34,604 bases of DNA, from contig JAMCWS010000139.1 in assembly GCA_023480605.1 (NCBI GenBank), positions 11,537-46,140 of the forward strand, read 5' to 3'. Origin of the DNA: a bacterium. GTDB taxonomy: Bacteria; Sumerlaeota; Sumerlaeia; MVZB01. This document shows, one piece after another, positions 10,238 through 20,229 of this stretch (position 1 is its first letter; every line of letters starts with the position of its first letter). Under the pieces are notes generated by a model. It did no database searches and was not told where the DNA came from. It saw only the letters and a program-made list of their open reading frames with translations. The translations under genes and the position numbers were made by a program.

Positions 10238-12095
10238 TCAACGCATCGTCAACTTGGTGTAGGTCACCGGGATGTCGCTTTCCCGGGTCTCGATTGCCGC
10301 CAGCGTTCCCGAATGGATGAGGACGTTGTTGACCAGGCCCATCAATTGCTGCTGCGCCGATGGGGTCTGGTTGTTCAAAAACATGGGCAGATACGTGCCG
10401 AGTAGGCTGACGATCTGACTGATATCGACAGCGCTGTAGGAGTAAAGGGCGGGGTTGTTGCCGGCCAACCGGGCGAGTTCCAGGTAGGCGGGCGAGGCGC
10501 CGATCGAAGGGCTTTGCCCCCCGGCGCGGCTCACCGCGGCGGCCACGCTGGCGGTGTTCAGGCCGATCAGCACGTAGTCCTTCAGGATCGTGTAACTGGG
10601 CGCGAAGCCCTGCGAGAAGGGAAGCGTGCGAATCTGCGCGCCGCCGGCCTGGACGCTCTGGAAGGTCAACGCCGCCTGCGGGTCGGGTCCACCCGCGGCC
10701 GCACCGTCAGCGACGCCCATCGCGCCCGCCTGCGGGCCGGCCGCGCTCCGGACCTTCTGCTCCATGTATTTTTCCAGTTTGATCATGATCGCGGCCATTT
10801 TGGCCGGATCCTTCAGCTTCACGCCGATCGAAAGGTCGACCGTGGGGAAGGGTAGAAAGCCGATGGTGGACGTGTTGGTCATGTCCACCTTGTTGAAACC
10901 GAAGGTGAATTCGCCCCCCAACGCCGGAATCAGTTCCTGCTGGACCGAAACGCCGGTGGCCTGTTCAAAACGAAGGATTGGGTCTCCGGCGGACGAACCG
11001 GGGCCGCCCATCACACCGGGCATGGCCTTGAGCATGGTCAGTTCGCTGTTGATCATGCCGGGGTCGAACAACCCGTAGACCACCGCCGCCAGCGGATTCT
11101 GGGCGACGAAGGCAAGACCCTCGAGCTTGCCGGGCTTGATGTCGGGCGAACGTTTGGCCGGATCGGCCGTTGTGGCCGCCTTGACGAACAGGCCGTCGGG
11201 AACGACGTTGATCGCCCAGGCGATTTTATTGCTCGCCGCGACCCCCGGCATAGCCTTGAGCATGCCGCCGTATGGGGTGTAACGCACCAGGTAGTCGGCG
11301 TCGAACCAGCCGACGAGGTCGGCCTTCCGCGTCGGCAGACTGTTGGTCAAGCGGACATAATCGGCGTTTTTCGTGATCGGCACGGCGCCGGAAGCCAGCC
11401 CCGTGAGTGCGCGGTTCAGCGCCGCCTGGCGGTTGCTGAAGAGCAACCGGTCGCCCGCCAGCGTGTAGAAGCCCTCCTGCCCGGCGCCGCTTTCGTCGCG
11501 ATAAATATAATGAGAAACCGACACGCCGCCCACGGTCAGCTTTTCGAACGTCGAGGGTTTGGCCGGCGCCACCGGCAGAGATCCGGTGGTCGGCGCCACG
11601 GCGCTCGCCGTCACGGCGCTCGCCGCCGCATAGTCCTTGTTCTTCTGGTCGAGCACTTCGATCAGTTTGGCGGCCTTGGCCCTGTCGCCCGCCGTCATCA
11701 GGAACACGACCGACGGCACTTTTTCCCCGGCTGCGGCCGGCGTGGCGTAAAAGAGCGCGTTCTTGAACACGCCGCTCATGAATTCTCCGACCGTCGCCGG
11801 ATACCCGAGGGTGGCCTCCAGTTTCCTGCGCTCCAGGTCAAAGGCCTGGTATTCCAGATCCTGGGCGACGGCGGGGCTCTGGAGGTATTGCGTCAGCGAA
11901 TTGACCAGGGGCAGCGTCCGTGACTTGTTCCACAGGCCGGCCGTGTCCGAAGCGCCCAGCACCATCACCGCATCCGCCGGAATCTGGTCGGCGAAGGGCA
12001 ATTCCGCCCGCGCGGGGGGGGATCGCCGCCGCGCCTAGAGCGATCGCCAGAAGCAGTAACCATCCCGTCCGGTTGCTTGTCGGGTGAATCATCAT
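10238..12095 (-). CDS. DUF3352-like secreted protein, apparently frameshifted at a C8 run near 12015-12022 (downstream ORF alone = 10238-12001)
   Basis: Main frame 10238-12001 starts only at a TTG with no signal peptide. A signal peptide (MMIHPTSNRTGWLLLLAIALGAAAIPP) with RBS (AAAGGA) lies just upstream in another frame; deleting one C gives ...AAIPPARA|ELPFADQIPADAVMVLG. Confidence 0.75.
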
Positions 12096-12282
12096 CAATT
12101 TCCTTTGGGTGGGTTGAATGACAAGGCGAATAACCGCAATCTTGCATGCGCCGTGCGGCGGCGCCGTCCCCGGTCGCCGTTCGCGCCCCTTTGCATCCGG
12201 CCGCCGGCCGCAAGTCCTCAAGGATTCTAATCGGAACGGGCCGCCAATTCAATGAATCTGGCGATTGGGGGGAACAAAACAG

Positions 12283-12318
12283 AAAAAGGGGGCGCCGCAT
12301 TTTGCGTGCAGCACCCCC
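12283..12318 (-). terminator. Rho-independent terminator, minus strand, downstream of the TIGR04073-like gene
   Basis: Minus strand GGGGGTGC-TGCA-CGCAAAATGCG-GCGCCCCC followed by TTTTT. Confidence 0.75.
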
Positions 12319-12426
12319 ATGATACGGTTCCGCATTGGCGCACAATGCGCCGGCACATGCCGGGCCGGATTTCAGCGGATCCGGCCTCAATCCGGTCTCT
12401 GGCGCGCTGGAACTACCCCGCCGTCC

Positions 12427-12879
12427 TCAAAAGCCGAACTGTTGCGGATAGATCGGCGTCCCCTTGGGATGATCCGGGTCGTTGGCGTAGATGTCGGTGA
12501 GCCCCGGAATCGGATCGCCCCAGATGTCGGTGATGACGAACTCGGGGTCAAGCATCGACACGTAGCCGGGCGGCACGGGAAAGGGGAAGGTCACCGTGTC
12601 GTAGACGCCCGTGGCAAAGCGGGCAAAGCCCCAGCCCACGCCCTGGACGGTGCCCATGATGAAGCCGGTGACCGGGTCGGTCCGCTCCCACTCGATGGCG
12701 ATGTTGCGCGGCACCTCGACCCAGCACGTTAGAACGTTGGTCACCCCGCGTCCCAATTTGTGCATCATCTTGGCCGCGTCGGATTGCTCGCGGTAAAGTG
12801 GGTCAGACCCCGCGAAAGCCGTCCCCATGGCGAACGTGAAGACAATCGCGGCCAGACAAGCATACTTGGTCCATTTCAT
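12427..12879 (-). CDS. Exosortase system-associated protein, TIGR04073-like
   Basis: Signal peptide MKWTKYACLAAIVFTFAMGTAFA; 'KLGRGVTNVLTCWVEVPRNIAIEWERTDPVTGFIMGTVQGVGWGFARFATGVYDTVTFPFP'. Confidence 0.8.
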   Translation of the reverse strand: MKWTKYACLAAIVFTFAMGTAFAGSDPLYREQSDAAKMMHKLGRGVTNVLTCWVEVPRNIAIEWERTDPVTGFIMGTVQGVGWGFARFATGVYDTVTFPFPVPPGYVSMLDPEFVITDIWGDPIPGLTDIYANDPDHPKGTPIYPQQFGF

Positions 12880-12944
12880 GGCGCTCCAACTCCTTTGAGC
12901 ATGAATCTGAAATTCGGCGCGTGGACGCGCGGCGGTTGGCGTTC

Positions 12945-13397
12945 TCAATGAAGGTATTCCATAAAGACGACTTCGGGCTCGATATAGGGTTGATAGTGAT
13001 TCTTGGTCGGGCAGTAAAACGTGGCCACTTCCCACACGCCGATGGCCAGGCGCTTGCTGCCCTTGATCACGCCCTTCCAGACGCCGACCACCGCCCCGCT
13101 GACGGGCGACGTGCGGTAGGCTTCCTGGAACATCTGGTTGGGTATTTCGGCCACGCACAACGTGACGTTGGCCACGCCGCGGGCCAGCTTGCGCGCCGCC
13201 AGCTCGCTGGTGCTCTGGTAGTAGTAGGGTCCCTTGGTGGTCGACGGCTCGATCGACATCGACGACTCGCCCTTGAGCGCGTCGCCCCCGGTGGCCACGC
13301 CCGGTCCTTGTTGGGGCTGATCGGCGGCGTGTGCGGCCGCGCCCAGGGCCACCAGGGATAAAATAAACACCCAGCCGATTATTCTGCTCACGATCAC
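12945..13397 (-). CDS. Exosortase system-associated protein, TIGR04073-like (tandem paralog)
   Basis: Signal peptide; '[59 protein letters not shown]', aligned to the neighbour. Confidence 0.75.
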   Translation of the reverse strand: MIVSRIIGWVFILSLVALGAAAHAADQPQQGPGVATGGDALKGESSMSIEPSTTKGPYYYQSTSELAARKLARGVANVTLCVAEIPNQMFQEAYRTSPVSGAVVGVWKGVIKGSKRLAIGVWEVATFYCPTKNHYQPYIEPEVVFMEYLH

Positions 13398-13718
13398 AAC
13401 CTCCCTGGCCGACAGACGGATATCAAACGGCTTCAGCGTTGGCCATCTCGAAGACCTGCCACTTCAATCTGGATCGACCCTAACAATCGAAATCCACAAA
13501 ATCAAGCAAATCCTTTCAATCGAACCACCTGCATTTGGAATTATTTTTACGGCCCCCCGGGGTTTCCGTCGAGGTTCCCCAATGGCCGCTTTTTATTGTT
13601 TTTCCCCCTGTTTTCTGGCATTATGACAGAGCGAGCGAGGCGCGGGAAGGCATCGCCTCGCCCGAAGCGGTCCATCACAATCGAGTGTTGGTCAATTTTC
13701 CACGAAGGAGAAAAAAGC

Positions 13719-14300
13719 ATGAGTATCCGAGTAACTTCGCCAGCCCCCAAATTCACCGCCCAGGCCGTCATCGACGGCGAAATCAAGGAAATCCGTTTTG
13801 ACGATTATGCCGGCAAGTGGGTGGTCCTGTTCTTCTGGCCGCTCGATTTCACTTTCGTCTGCCCGACCGAGATCACCGCTTTCAGCGACAACGTCGCCGA
13901 ATTCAAGAAACTCGGCGCCGAACTGATCGGCGTTTCGGTGGACTCCCCCTACTCCCACCTGGCCTGGACGCAACTCGACCGCAAGAAGGGCGGGCTGGGC
14001 AAAATCAACTTCCCCCTGGTCTCCGACCTTGACAAGTCGCTCTCCAGCGCTTACGGCGTCCTGCTCGATTCGGGCGTGGCCTTGCGCGGCCTCTTCCTGA
14101 TCGACCCCAAGGGCATCATCCGCCACTCGACCGTCAACGACCTGCCCGTGGGGCGCAGCGTCGCCGAAACCTTGCGCATCATCAAGGCCTTCCAGTTCGT
14201 CGACAAGCACGGCGAAGTCTGTCCGGCCAACTGGAACGAGGGTCAACTGACCATCAAGCCCGATCCCGTCGACGCCCAGGAATATTTCGCCAAGGTCTGA
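13719..14300 (+). CDS. 2-Cys peroxiredoxin (AhpC/TSA family)
   Basis: 193 aa; '[20 protein letters not shown]' peroxidatic Cys and 'GEVCPANW' resolving Cys; RBS GAAGGAG. Confidence 0.95.
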   Translation: MSIRVTSPAPKFTAQAVIDGEIKEIRFDDYAGKWVVLFFWPLDFTFVCPTEITAFSDNVAEFKKLGAELIGVSVDSPYSHLAWTQLDRKKGGLGKINFPLVSDLDKSLSSAYGVLLDSGVALRGLFLIDPKGIIRHSTVNDLPVGRSVAETLRIIKAFQFVDKHGEVCPANWNEGQLTIKPDPVDAQEYFAKV

Positions 14301-14312
14301 TGGTTCGGCATT

Positions 14313-14443
14313 CAAGCTTCAGCTTGCATTTGCCAGCGCGGGCATTTCCTATCAAACGAAATCCCCCGGATCCGCTGGTGCGGATCCAGAGATTTTTTTT
14401 ATGGGCGCTTACGCGATGTTTACCATATGCAAGCTGAAGCTTG
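14313..14443. repeat. 17-bp perfect inverted repeat flanking the terminator
   Basis: CAAGCTTCAGCTTGCAT at 14313-14329 and its exact reverse complement ATGCAAGCTGAAGCTTG at 14427-14443. Confidence 0.9.
14368..14400 (+). terminator. Rho-independent terminator of the peroxiredoxin gene
   Basis: GGATCCGC-TGGT-GCGGATCC stem-loop followed by AGAGA and T8. Confidence 0.8.
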
Positions 14444-14465
14444 GACTCCGAACAAGCCGACAAGC

Positions 14466-15407
14466 TTACGCCTTGAACGCCCCCGAGGTGACTCCCTGAA
14501 TGAAGGGCTTGGTCGCGTACGTGAACATGATCAGCAGCGGGATGCTGGCGATCATGTAGGCGGCGAACAGGGTGCTCATGTTCTGCGCGTGGACCGACGT
14601 GGCCAAAACGTATAAGCCCGAGGCGATCACGTGATACTTGGCGTCGGTGTTGGTGATGAACGGCCAGAGGAAGTTGTTCCAGGTGCCGATGACGTTCATC
14701 ACCAGCACGACGCTCATCACCGGCTTGGACAGGGGCAGCACGATGTTCCAGTAAAGCTGCATGTGGCCGGCCCCGTCGATCCGGGCCGATTCGAACAGGT
14801 CCTCGGGCAGGCCGTCGAAAAAGCTCTTGAAAACGAAAATCGCGAAAACCTGGCCGCCCGCCACGTAGGGCAGCACGAGCACCCAGTAGGAGTTGAGCAG
14901 GTGGAGGCTCTTGACCAGCAGGTAGGCCGGCACGAGGGTCAGCACCCCGGGGAACATCATCGTGCTGATGATGAAAAAGAAGATGGCCTTGGAGCCGAAA
15001 AAACGATAACGCGACAGGATGTAGGCGCTGATCGACCCCAGCAGCAGCACCCCCGTGGCCGTAACCAGGCAGACGAGGATCGAGTTGAGCATATAAGGCC
15101 GGATCAGCGTCCACGATTGCCGGTAACTCTTGGTCAGCCGCATCCAGGCGTAGTGGACGGCCTCGCGGGCCTCGACGACGATCGGCTCGTCGTTTTCGTC
15201 GACCGTCTCGAAGATGGCCGCGGGATTGGTGAAGGTCGCCGCGCCGGCGTTGATCAGGACCCCCAGCGCCTCGGGCAGGCCGAAAAACTTGTGATAAAAC
15301 TCCGTGTTGTTGCGCATGGAGTTGTTGATGACAAAGGCGAACGGGGTCAGCGTCAGCGTTGAGAAGAAAATGATGACAAGGTGGATGTACCAGTGTTTTT
15401 TCTTCAT
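14466..15407 (-). CDS. Carbohydrate ABC transporter permease (MalG/UgpE type)
   Basis: 'EDLFESARIDGAGHMQLYWNIVLPLSKPVMSV' EAA-loop; ATGA overlap with upstream permease. Confidence 0.9.
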   Translation of the reverse strand: MKKKHWYIHLVIIFFSTLTLTPFAFVINNSMRNNTEFYHKFFGLPEALGVLINAGAATFTNPAAIFETVDENDEPIVVEAREAVHYAWMRLTKSYRQSWTLIRPYMLNSILVCLVTATGVLLLGSISAYILSRYRFFGSKAIFFFIISTMMFPGVLTLVPAYLLVKSLHLLNSYWVLVLPYVAGGQVFAIFVFKSFFDGLPEDLFESARIDGAGHMQLYWNIVLPLSKPVMSVVLVMNVIGTWNNFLWPFITNTDAKYHVIASGLYVLATSVHAQNMSTLFAAYMIASIPLLIMFTYATKPFIQGVTSGAFKA

Positions 15408-16336
15408 TGGATTGCCTGGATTTCTTCCGACGATTTGAAGTATTTGAAATTCAGAACGGTCAGCCCGAAAATCAGCACGAACAGCAGCACGCCGATCGCG
15501 CAGGCGTATCCCATCCGCTGGAAGCTGAAGGCGTTGTAATACATCCAGAGGCCCGGCACCGTGGTTTCGAAGCCCGGCCCGCCCTTGGTCAGGATCAGCA
15601 TCCCCTCGAAGCCCTGGACGCCGCCGATGATCGTCAGCATCAGGATCAGTTTGAGCTGGCTCAAGACCATCGGGATGTCGATCTTGAAGAATTTGCGGAT
15701 GCCGACGCAGCCTTCGAGCAGGGCCGCCTCGTTGACGCTGTCGGGTATGCCCGATAGGCCGGCGTAGTAGATGAGCACCTCGAAACCGCCGATCCAGGGG
15801 AAGCCGACGAACGCGCACGAGATCAGCGCCGTCGAGGGATTGCTCAGCCAGCCGTGAGTCCAGTTGCCGCGGCCCAGCGCCATGAGCGCCTCGTTAAGCA
15901 AACCCTTGTCGGCGTAGATCAATCCTTGCCAGATGAGTTGAACCGCCACGCCCGGCACGACGATCGGCACCAGGAAGAGAATGCGGTAAAAATAACGCCA
16001 TTTTTCGTGGCGAACCGAGTGAATCAGTTTGGCGACGATCAGCGGCATCGACAGGCGCACGCACACGGCGAAACTCGTCAGGAACAGCATGTGGCCGAAC
16101 GACGGCCAAAGCGTGGGGTCGTTGAAAAACTCCCGGTAATTGCCCAGCCCGACGAATTGCGAGTCCCCGCCGATCTCGAACTGATAAAGCGATTTCGTGA
16201 ACGCCCACGCCACCGGCAAGTAGATGAAAACGGTCAACAGGATGACGGTGGCGGCCAGCAATCCGTAACACCCCAGCGTGAACCAGAGGCGATAATGGCG
16301 GTCACGATAGATGTCGGTGCTATCGGTAGGCTTCAT
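15404..16336 (-). CDS. Carbohydrate ABC transporter permease (MalF/UgpA type)
   Basis: 'GIPDSVNEAALLEGCVGIRKFFKIDIPMVLSQLKLI' EAA-loop; six-TM pattern. Confidence 0.9.
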   Translation of the reverse strand: MKPTDSTDIYRDRHYRLWFTLGCYGLLAATVILLTVFIYLPVAWAFTKSLYQFEIGGDSQFVGLGNYREFFNDPTLWPSFGHMLFLTSFAVCVRLSMPLIVAKLIHSVRHEKWRYFYRILFLVPIVVPGVAVQLIWQGLIYADKGLLNEALMALGRGNWTHGWLSNPSTALISCAFVGFPWIGGFEVLIYYAGLSGIPDSVNEAALLEGCVGIRKFFKIDIPMVLSQLKLILMLTIIGGVQGFEGMLILTKGGPGFETTVPGLWMYYNAFSFQRMGYACAIGVLLFVLIFGLTVLNFKYFKSSEEIQAIQ

Positions 16337-17933
16337 CGGGAAGATCCTTCATTTTGGCGCGCGCGGGCGCCTTGCTGTCCCAACTGCGTTGCAGTTCCGC
16401 CCAGTCAGGCGGCTTGCGCAACTCGATGTTCTGGCAGGCCTGTTCCAGGCTGGTCTCTATCCACCAGATGAATTCGTCCAGCGTGATGCCGTCGTTGAGA
16501 TACAGATCCAGCATCCGCAGGAGCGTTTCGGAAAATTTGAGATCGAACGTAAACATCCATTTGGAGGAGGAATAATCCCGTTTGAGGAAATCGTCGAAAG
16601 GCTGCAAGGGGGGCTGGACCGGCACGCCAATGATGTTGGTCAGATAGCGGGGGGTTTCGTTGACGACCTTGATGTAATTTTGGGGCGCCATCAGGAAATA
16701 CAGGAAGTCGCCCACGCGCTTCAGGCGTTCGGAGGTCTCGGGATTGCCGGTGTCGCTGATGGCGCTGTTGGTGATTTCGTATTGCGTGCCGGGCCCGCCG
16801 ATGACGCACATCGGATGGCCGTCGGCATACTTGGACGTGGCCTGGGTGAAAGCCGGCATATAGAAGATGCCCCAATCGAATCCCAGCTTCTTGTCGACCA
16901 TCAGGTGATAGGTAAACGGGCTGGCCGCCCAATACATCGCCCCGCTCTGGGTGACGAATTCGCGGATCGGGTCGATCGTGGTCAGATTGCGGTTGGCCAT
17001 CTGGCGGAAACGATACATGACCTTGAAAACCTCACGCCAGCGCGGATCTTTTTTGCCAAAGAATCCCTTCTTGCGCAGGAAGCTGATTTCGTCCCAGTCC
17101 AGATAGTGCTTGAGGTAAAGCTCGCGTTCGGGGTCCTGGCCGGCCGACAGGTCGATGCCCGGCGTGATTTGCGCGTAAAACTGATCGAAGAACAGATCCA
17201 GGCACCAGTCGGCCATGGTCCATTGGCCCAGCAGAATGGGAGTGTAAGGATGCTCCCCCTTTTCATTCGTGTAATCTTTGATTTTCTGGCAGATGCGCAT
17301 GAAATCTTCAAAGTCTTTCGGCTCTTCGACGCCGACTTTCCTGAAGATATTCTTGTTGTAATAGATGCCCGTCTCGACCATGTCGTAGCATATGCAGTAA
17401 TAATTGCGGTCGGGGGCCGCCGTGCCGCGGCTGATGCCCGGGTATTTGATCTGATCCCACCACCGGACGCTGCCCGGCTCGCCGGGCTTGACGTACGGGT
17501 TGGGTGAATCAAGCAGTTTGTTGAATTTCACGTACCAGTTTTTCTGGATGTCCTGCCAGACGTCCTCGACGTTGACATTGATGATTTCAGGCGCCATGCC
17601 GCTGATGAGTTGCGTCACCAGGTATTCGCGCACGCCCACCGGCGCCGTCACCAGTTCGATGTGGGTGTCGGGATGGAGTTTCTCGTAGTCGGCGACGACG
17701 TCGGCCAGTCCCTTGAGCGGGCTGCCGATGCCGTCGGGCGTCATGCCGGGCAGGTAGGAGTTGCCGGGTGAAAAGCGGATGGTGTATTTGACGCCGGCGC
17801 GCGGGCCGCCGGGAGCTTCGGCCGCCGCGGCGCCCGCCGTCTCTCCTTCGTCGGAGGGGGGCCAAAGGAGCCACGTCCCCACTGCAAGGATGACAATCAA
17901 CGAGACAAACTTGAATATTTTGCGTGCATTCAT
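16320..17933 (-). CDS. Extracellular solute-binding protein (sugar ABC transporter)
   Basis: Hydrophobic N-terminus, 'VVADYEKLHPDTHIELV...GMAPEIINVNVEDVWQD'; directly upstream of and overlapping two permeases. Confidence 0.85.
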   Translation of the reverse strand: MNARKIFKFVSLIVILAVGTWLLWPPSDEGETAGAAAAEAPGGPRAGVKYTIRFSPGNSYLPGMTPDGIGSPLKGLADVVADYEKLHPDTHIELVTAPVGVREYLVTQLISGMAPEIINVNVEDVWQDIQKNWYVKFNKLLDSPNPYVKPGEPGSVRWWDQIKYPGISRGTAAPDRNYYCICYDMVETGIYYNKNIFRKVGVEEPKDFEDFMRICQKIKDYTNEKGEHPYTPILLGQWTMADWCLDLFFDQFYAQITPGIDLSAGQDPERELYLKHYLDWDEISFLRKKGFFGKKDPRWREVFKVMYRFRQMANRNLTTIDPIREFVTQSGAMYWAASPFTYHLMVDKKLGFDWGIFYMPAFTQATSKYADGHPMCVIGGPGTQYEITNSAISDTGNPETSERLKRVGDFLYFLMAPQNYIKVVNETPRYLTNIIGVPVQPPLQPFDDFLKRDYSSSKWMFTFDLKFSETLLRMLDLYLNDGITLDEFIWWIETSLEQACQNIELRKPPDWAELQRSWDSKAPARAKMKDLPDEAYR

Positions 17934-18170
17934 GAACGGACGGATTTCCGGTGACTTGGTCGTATGTTGGGTGTCGCCATCGCGTGGCCGGCGCAATCAA
18001 TGAGGGCGCCGGAGATCGGTCTGGACGTAAACGACCACCATATATAGATGATTCCGCCCGATTTGTCATGCCAAATCGAAAGTGGCGGGCCGGCGCGATG
18101 GCGAATCGATGGAGCGCGTCCCGCGCAATCGCGGAGCGGCCTGCGAGTAATGCGATCCGAATCCCGCAAC

Positions 18171-18230
18171 GTCATGCTCGTGCCCACGCTCGTGATCGTA
18201 AACGTGATCGTGATCGTGATCGTAATCGAT
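18171..18230. repeat. Hexamer-periodic intergenic repeat copy
   Basis: GCTCGTG...GATCGTAAACGTGATCGTGATCGTGATCGTAATCGAT. Confidence 0.8.
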
Positions 18231-18258
18231 ATTGTTTGCCCACATTCGATACGATACG

Positions 18259-18283
18259 AAAAGAGCCGGCATCAAAGCCGACT
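18259..18283 (-). terminator. Probable rho-independent terminator downstream of efp
   Basis: Minus strand AGTCGGC-TTTGAT-GCCGGCT-CTTTT. Confidence 0.55.
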
Positions 18284-18412
18284 CCATCGCAAGCCTCATT
18301 CATTCAATAGCATCAAGGCCGATTTGACCGGCCGATATCCGCCTTCACCCGTCCCTCGACCCGGTTCGCAAATATTACCAATGCGCGGCCGCCGTGTCGC
18401 CTTGCGTCAATC

Positions 18413-18982
18413 TCAGGCCCGCTCGACGTAAAGGCCGGTTTCGGTGTTGACGAGCACTTTTTCGCCGTTCTTGATGAACGAAGGCACCTGGATCGTCAAT
18501 CCGGTCTCCAGCGTGGCGTCTTTCGTGATGTTGCCCGAGGAATTTCCCCGTGCCACCTCGTCGACCGTGTCCACAATCCTGAACGCCATCTTAAGCGGCA
18601 GTTCCAGGCCGATCGGCTTGTCGTTCCAATACGCCACCTGCACCTCGGCGTCGGGGATCAGGTAGTTGGCCTGCGCCCCGATGAAATCGGCCGCCAGCGC
18701 GAACTGGTCGTAGGAGGCCATATCCATGAAGTGAAATCCCATGTCGTCATTATATAGATACTGGCAGGTGCGCGTGGCGACGTCGGCCTGCTGGGGCCAG
18801 TCGGCCGAGCCGCGGAAAGTTTTCTCGATCACGCGGCCATCGGCCAGATTCTTGACCTTGCAGACGACGAAGCTGCGCAGGTTGCCGGGCGTGCGCAATT
18901 GCCAATCGGTGACAACCCAAAGCTGGTCGTCGAGGACGATCTTGTGGCCGGGCCGCAATTTACCAGGATCAATGGTGGGCAT
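18413..18982 (-). CDS. efp: Elongation factor P
   Basis: 'MPTIDPGKLRPGHKIVLDDQLWVVTDWQLRTPGNLRSFVVCKVKNL...CQYLYNDDMGFHFMDMASYDQFAL...SGNITKDATLETGLTIQVPSFIKNGEKVLVNTETGLYVERA'. Confidence 0.93.
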   Translation of the reverse strand: MPTIDPGKLRPGHKIVLDDQLWVVTDWQLRTPGNLRSFVVCKVKNLADGRVIEKTFRGSADWPQQADVATRTCQYLYNDDMGFHFMDMASYDQFALAADFIGAQANYLIPDAEVQVAYWNDKPIGLELPLKMAFRIVDTVDEVARGNSSGNITKDATLETGLTIQVPSFIKNGEKVLVNTETGLYVERA

Positions 18983-19263
18983 GGCATTCACTCTTGGATA
19001 AGGTTGTGGGGCGGTCCAAATGACCAATCCATCATTGCCCGGACGCCGCCTTGGCGCCGCGCAAACGATATATTACATGACAAATGGTTCGAATCGTCAA
19101 GGAGTTTGGGCGGTACTTTCGGGCTCGTGCGCCGCGCATCAATCTTTGACAAACGCCCATCAAATAAGATACAAAATCAACGTATGCCCAAAGGCCGGCC
19201 GCGGCGGGAAGTCGCGACGACGGCGGCGCGCGTTGTCCATGTCAATAGGATTTTCGTTGTTCC

Positions 19264-20229
19264 ATGGCTCCCAAGTATTACCTGCCGGCCCTGGCGCGAA
19301 ACCCGCTGGTGCGCCTCAAATATCACCTGCTCAACCGGCGGCGCCCCTTGCCCGATGGCCCTCTCCATGCCCAGATCCAGACGGTCACGGGCTGCAACGC
19401 CAACTGCATTTTCTGCCCCAACAAGAAAACCGAGCGGACAATCCAGCCCGGCCTGTTGATGGACATGAGTTTGTTTCGTTCGATCGTCGACCAGTGCGTC
19501 GATTGGGGTGTCATGCGCTTTTCGCCCTACCTGATGAACGAGAGCATGCTTGATCCTCGCCTGCCCGAGCGCATCGCTTACATTACCCGGCGCAAACACC
19601 CCGGCCAGTTCAGCAAGATCAATTCCCACGGAGGCCTGCTGACCGAACGGATGGCCAAGGGCCTGCTCGACGCCGGGCTGGACCGCCTTAATTTCTCCGT
19701 CCAGGGGCTCGACCCCGGGATTTACCAGCAGACGATGAACCTGCCCCTGCGCAAAACACTCGACAACATCGATCGCTTCCTGGAACTCAAGCGCACCGGA
19801 GGCTACAAGCGGCCCCGCGTCCGCGTCTGCATGCTGGTGACCAAATACATCGAGCCCCAGATCCCGGCGATCAAGGCCTACTGGGGCGAGCGCGGCGTGA
19901 TAGTCAATTTCAACGCCCTCGAAAACCGCGGCAACCACAAGGCCATCCAAGCCAATTCGATCGCCAGCCGCCGGATGCGCCCGTTCAATTGGTGCAACCG
20001 GTTGTTCGATCAAATATATATCCTCCAAGACGGCCGCATGGTCATGTGCTGCGCCGACTGGGAACAGACCGCCGTCATGGGCGACGCCCGTCGCGAGTCT
20101 CTGCGCGACATCTGGCAAGGCTCCCGATACGACGGCCTCCGCCGTCGTTTCCTGTTGGGCGACGTCAAGGGAACGATCTGCGACGGCTGCACCAAGGATT
20201 CGATCGGCGCCGATGACCGCGATGATTGA
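19264..20229 (+). CDS. Radical SAM protein with SPASM-type C-terminal domain
   Basis: 'TVTGCNANCIFCPNKK' radical SAM Cys motif; C-terminal CN...CCADW...CDGC cluster. Confidence 0.9.
   Translation: MAPKYYLPALARNPLVRLKYHLLNRRRPLPDGPLHAQIQTVTGCNANCIFCPNKKTERTIQPGLLMDMSLFRSIVDQCVDWGVMRFSPYLMNESMLDPRLPERIAYITRRKHPGQFSKINSHGGLLTERMAKGLLDAGLDRLNFSVQGLDPGIYQQTMNLPLRKTLDNIDRFLELKRTGGYKRPRVRVCMLVTKYIEPQIPAIKAYWGERGVIVNFNALENRGNHKAIQANSIASRRMRPFNWCNRLFDQIYILQDGRMVMCCADWEQTAVMGDARRESLRDIWQGSRYDGLRRRFLLGDVKGTICDGCTKDSIGADDRDD

Noticed and set aside
12792-12812. 'gtgggtcagaccccg', resembling a GGGTCTGACCC intergenic repeat motif
   Set aside because: Lies within the TIGR04073-like coding sequence and encodes GSDPL just after the signal peptide; probably coincidence.
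18066-18299. ORFs encoding DYDHDHDHVYDHERGHEHD-type peptides (also at 22697-23101 and 29322-29558)
   Set aside because: Artefacts of translating the hexamer-periodic intergenic repeats.
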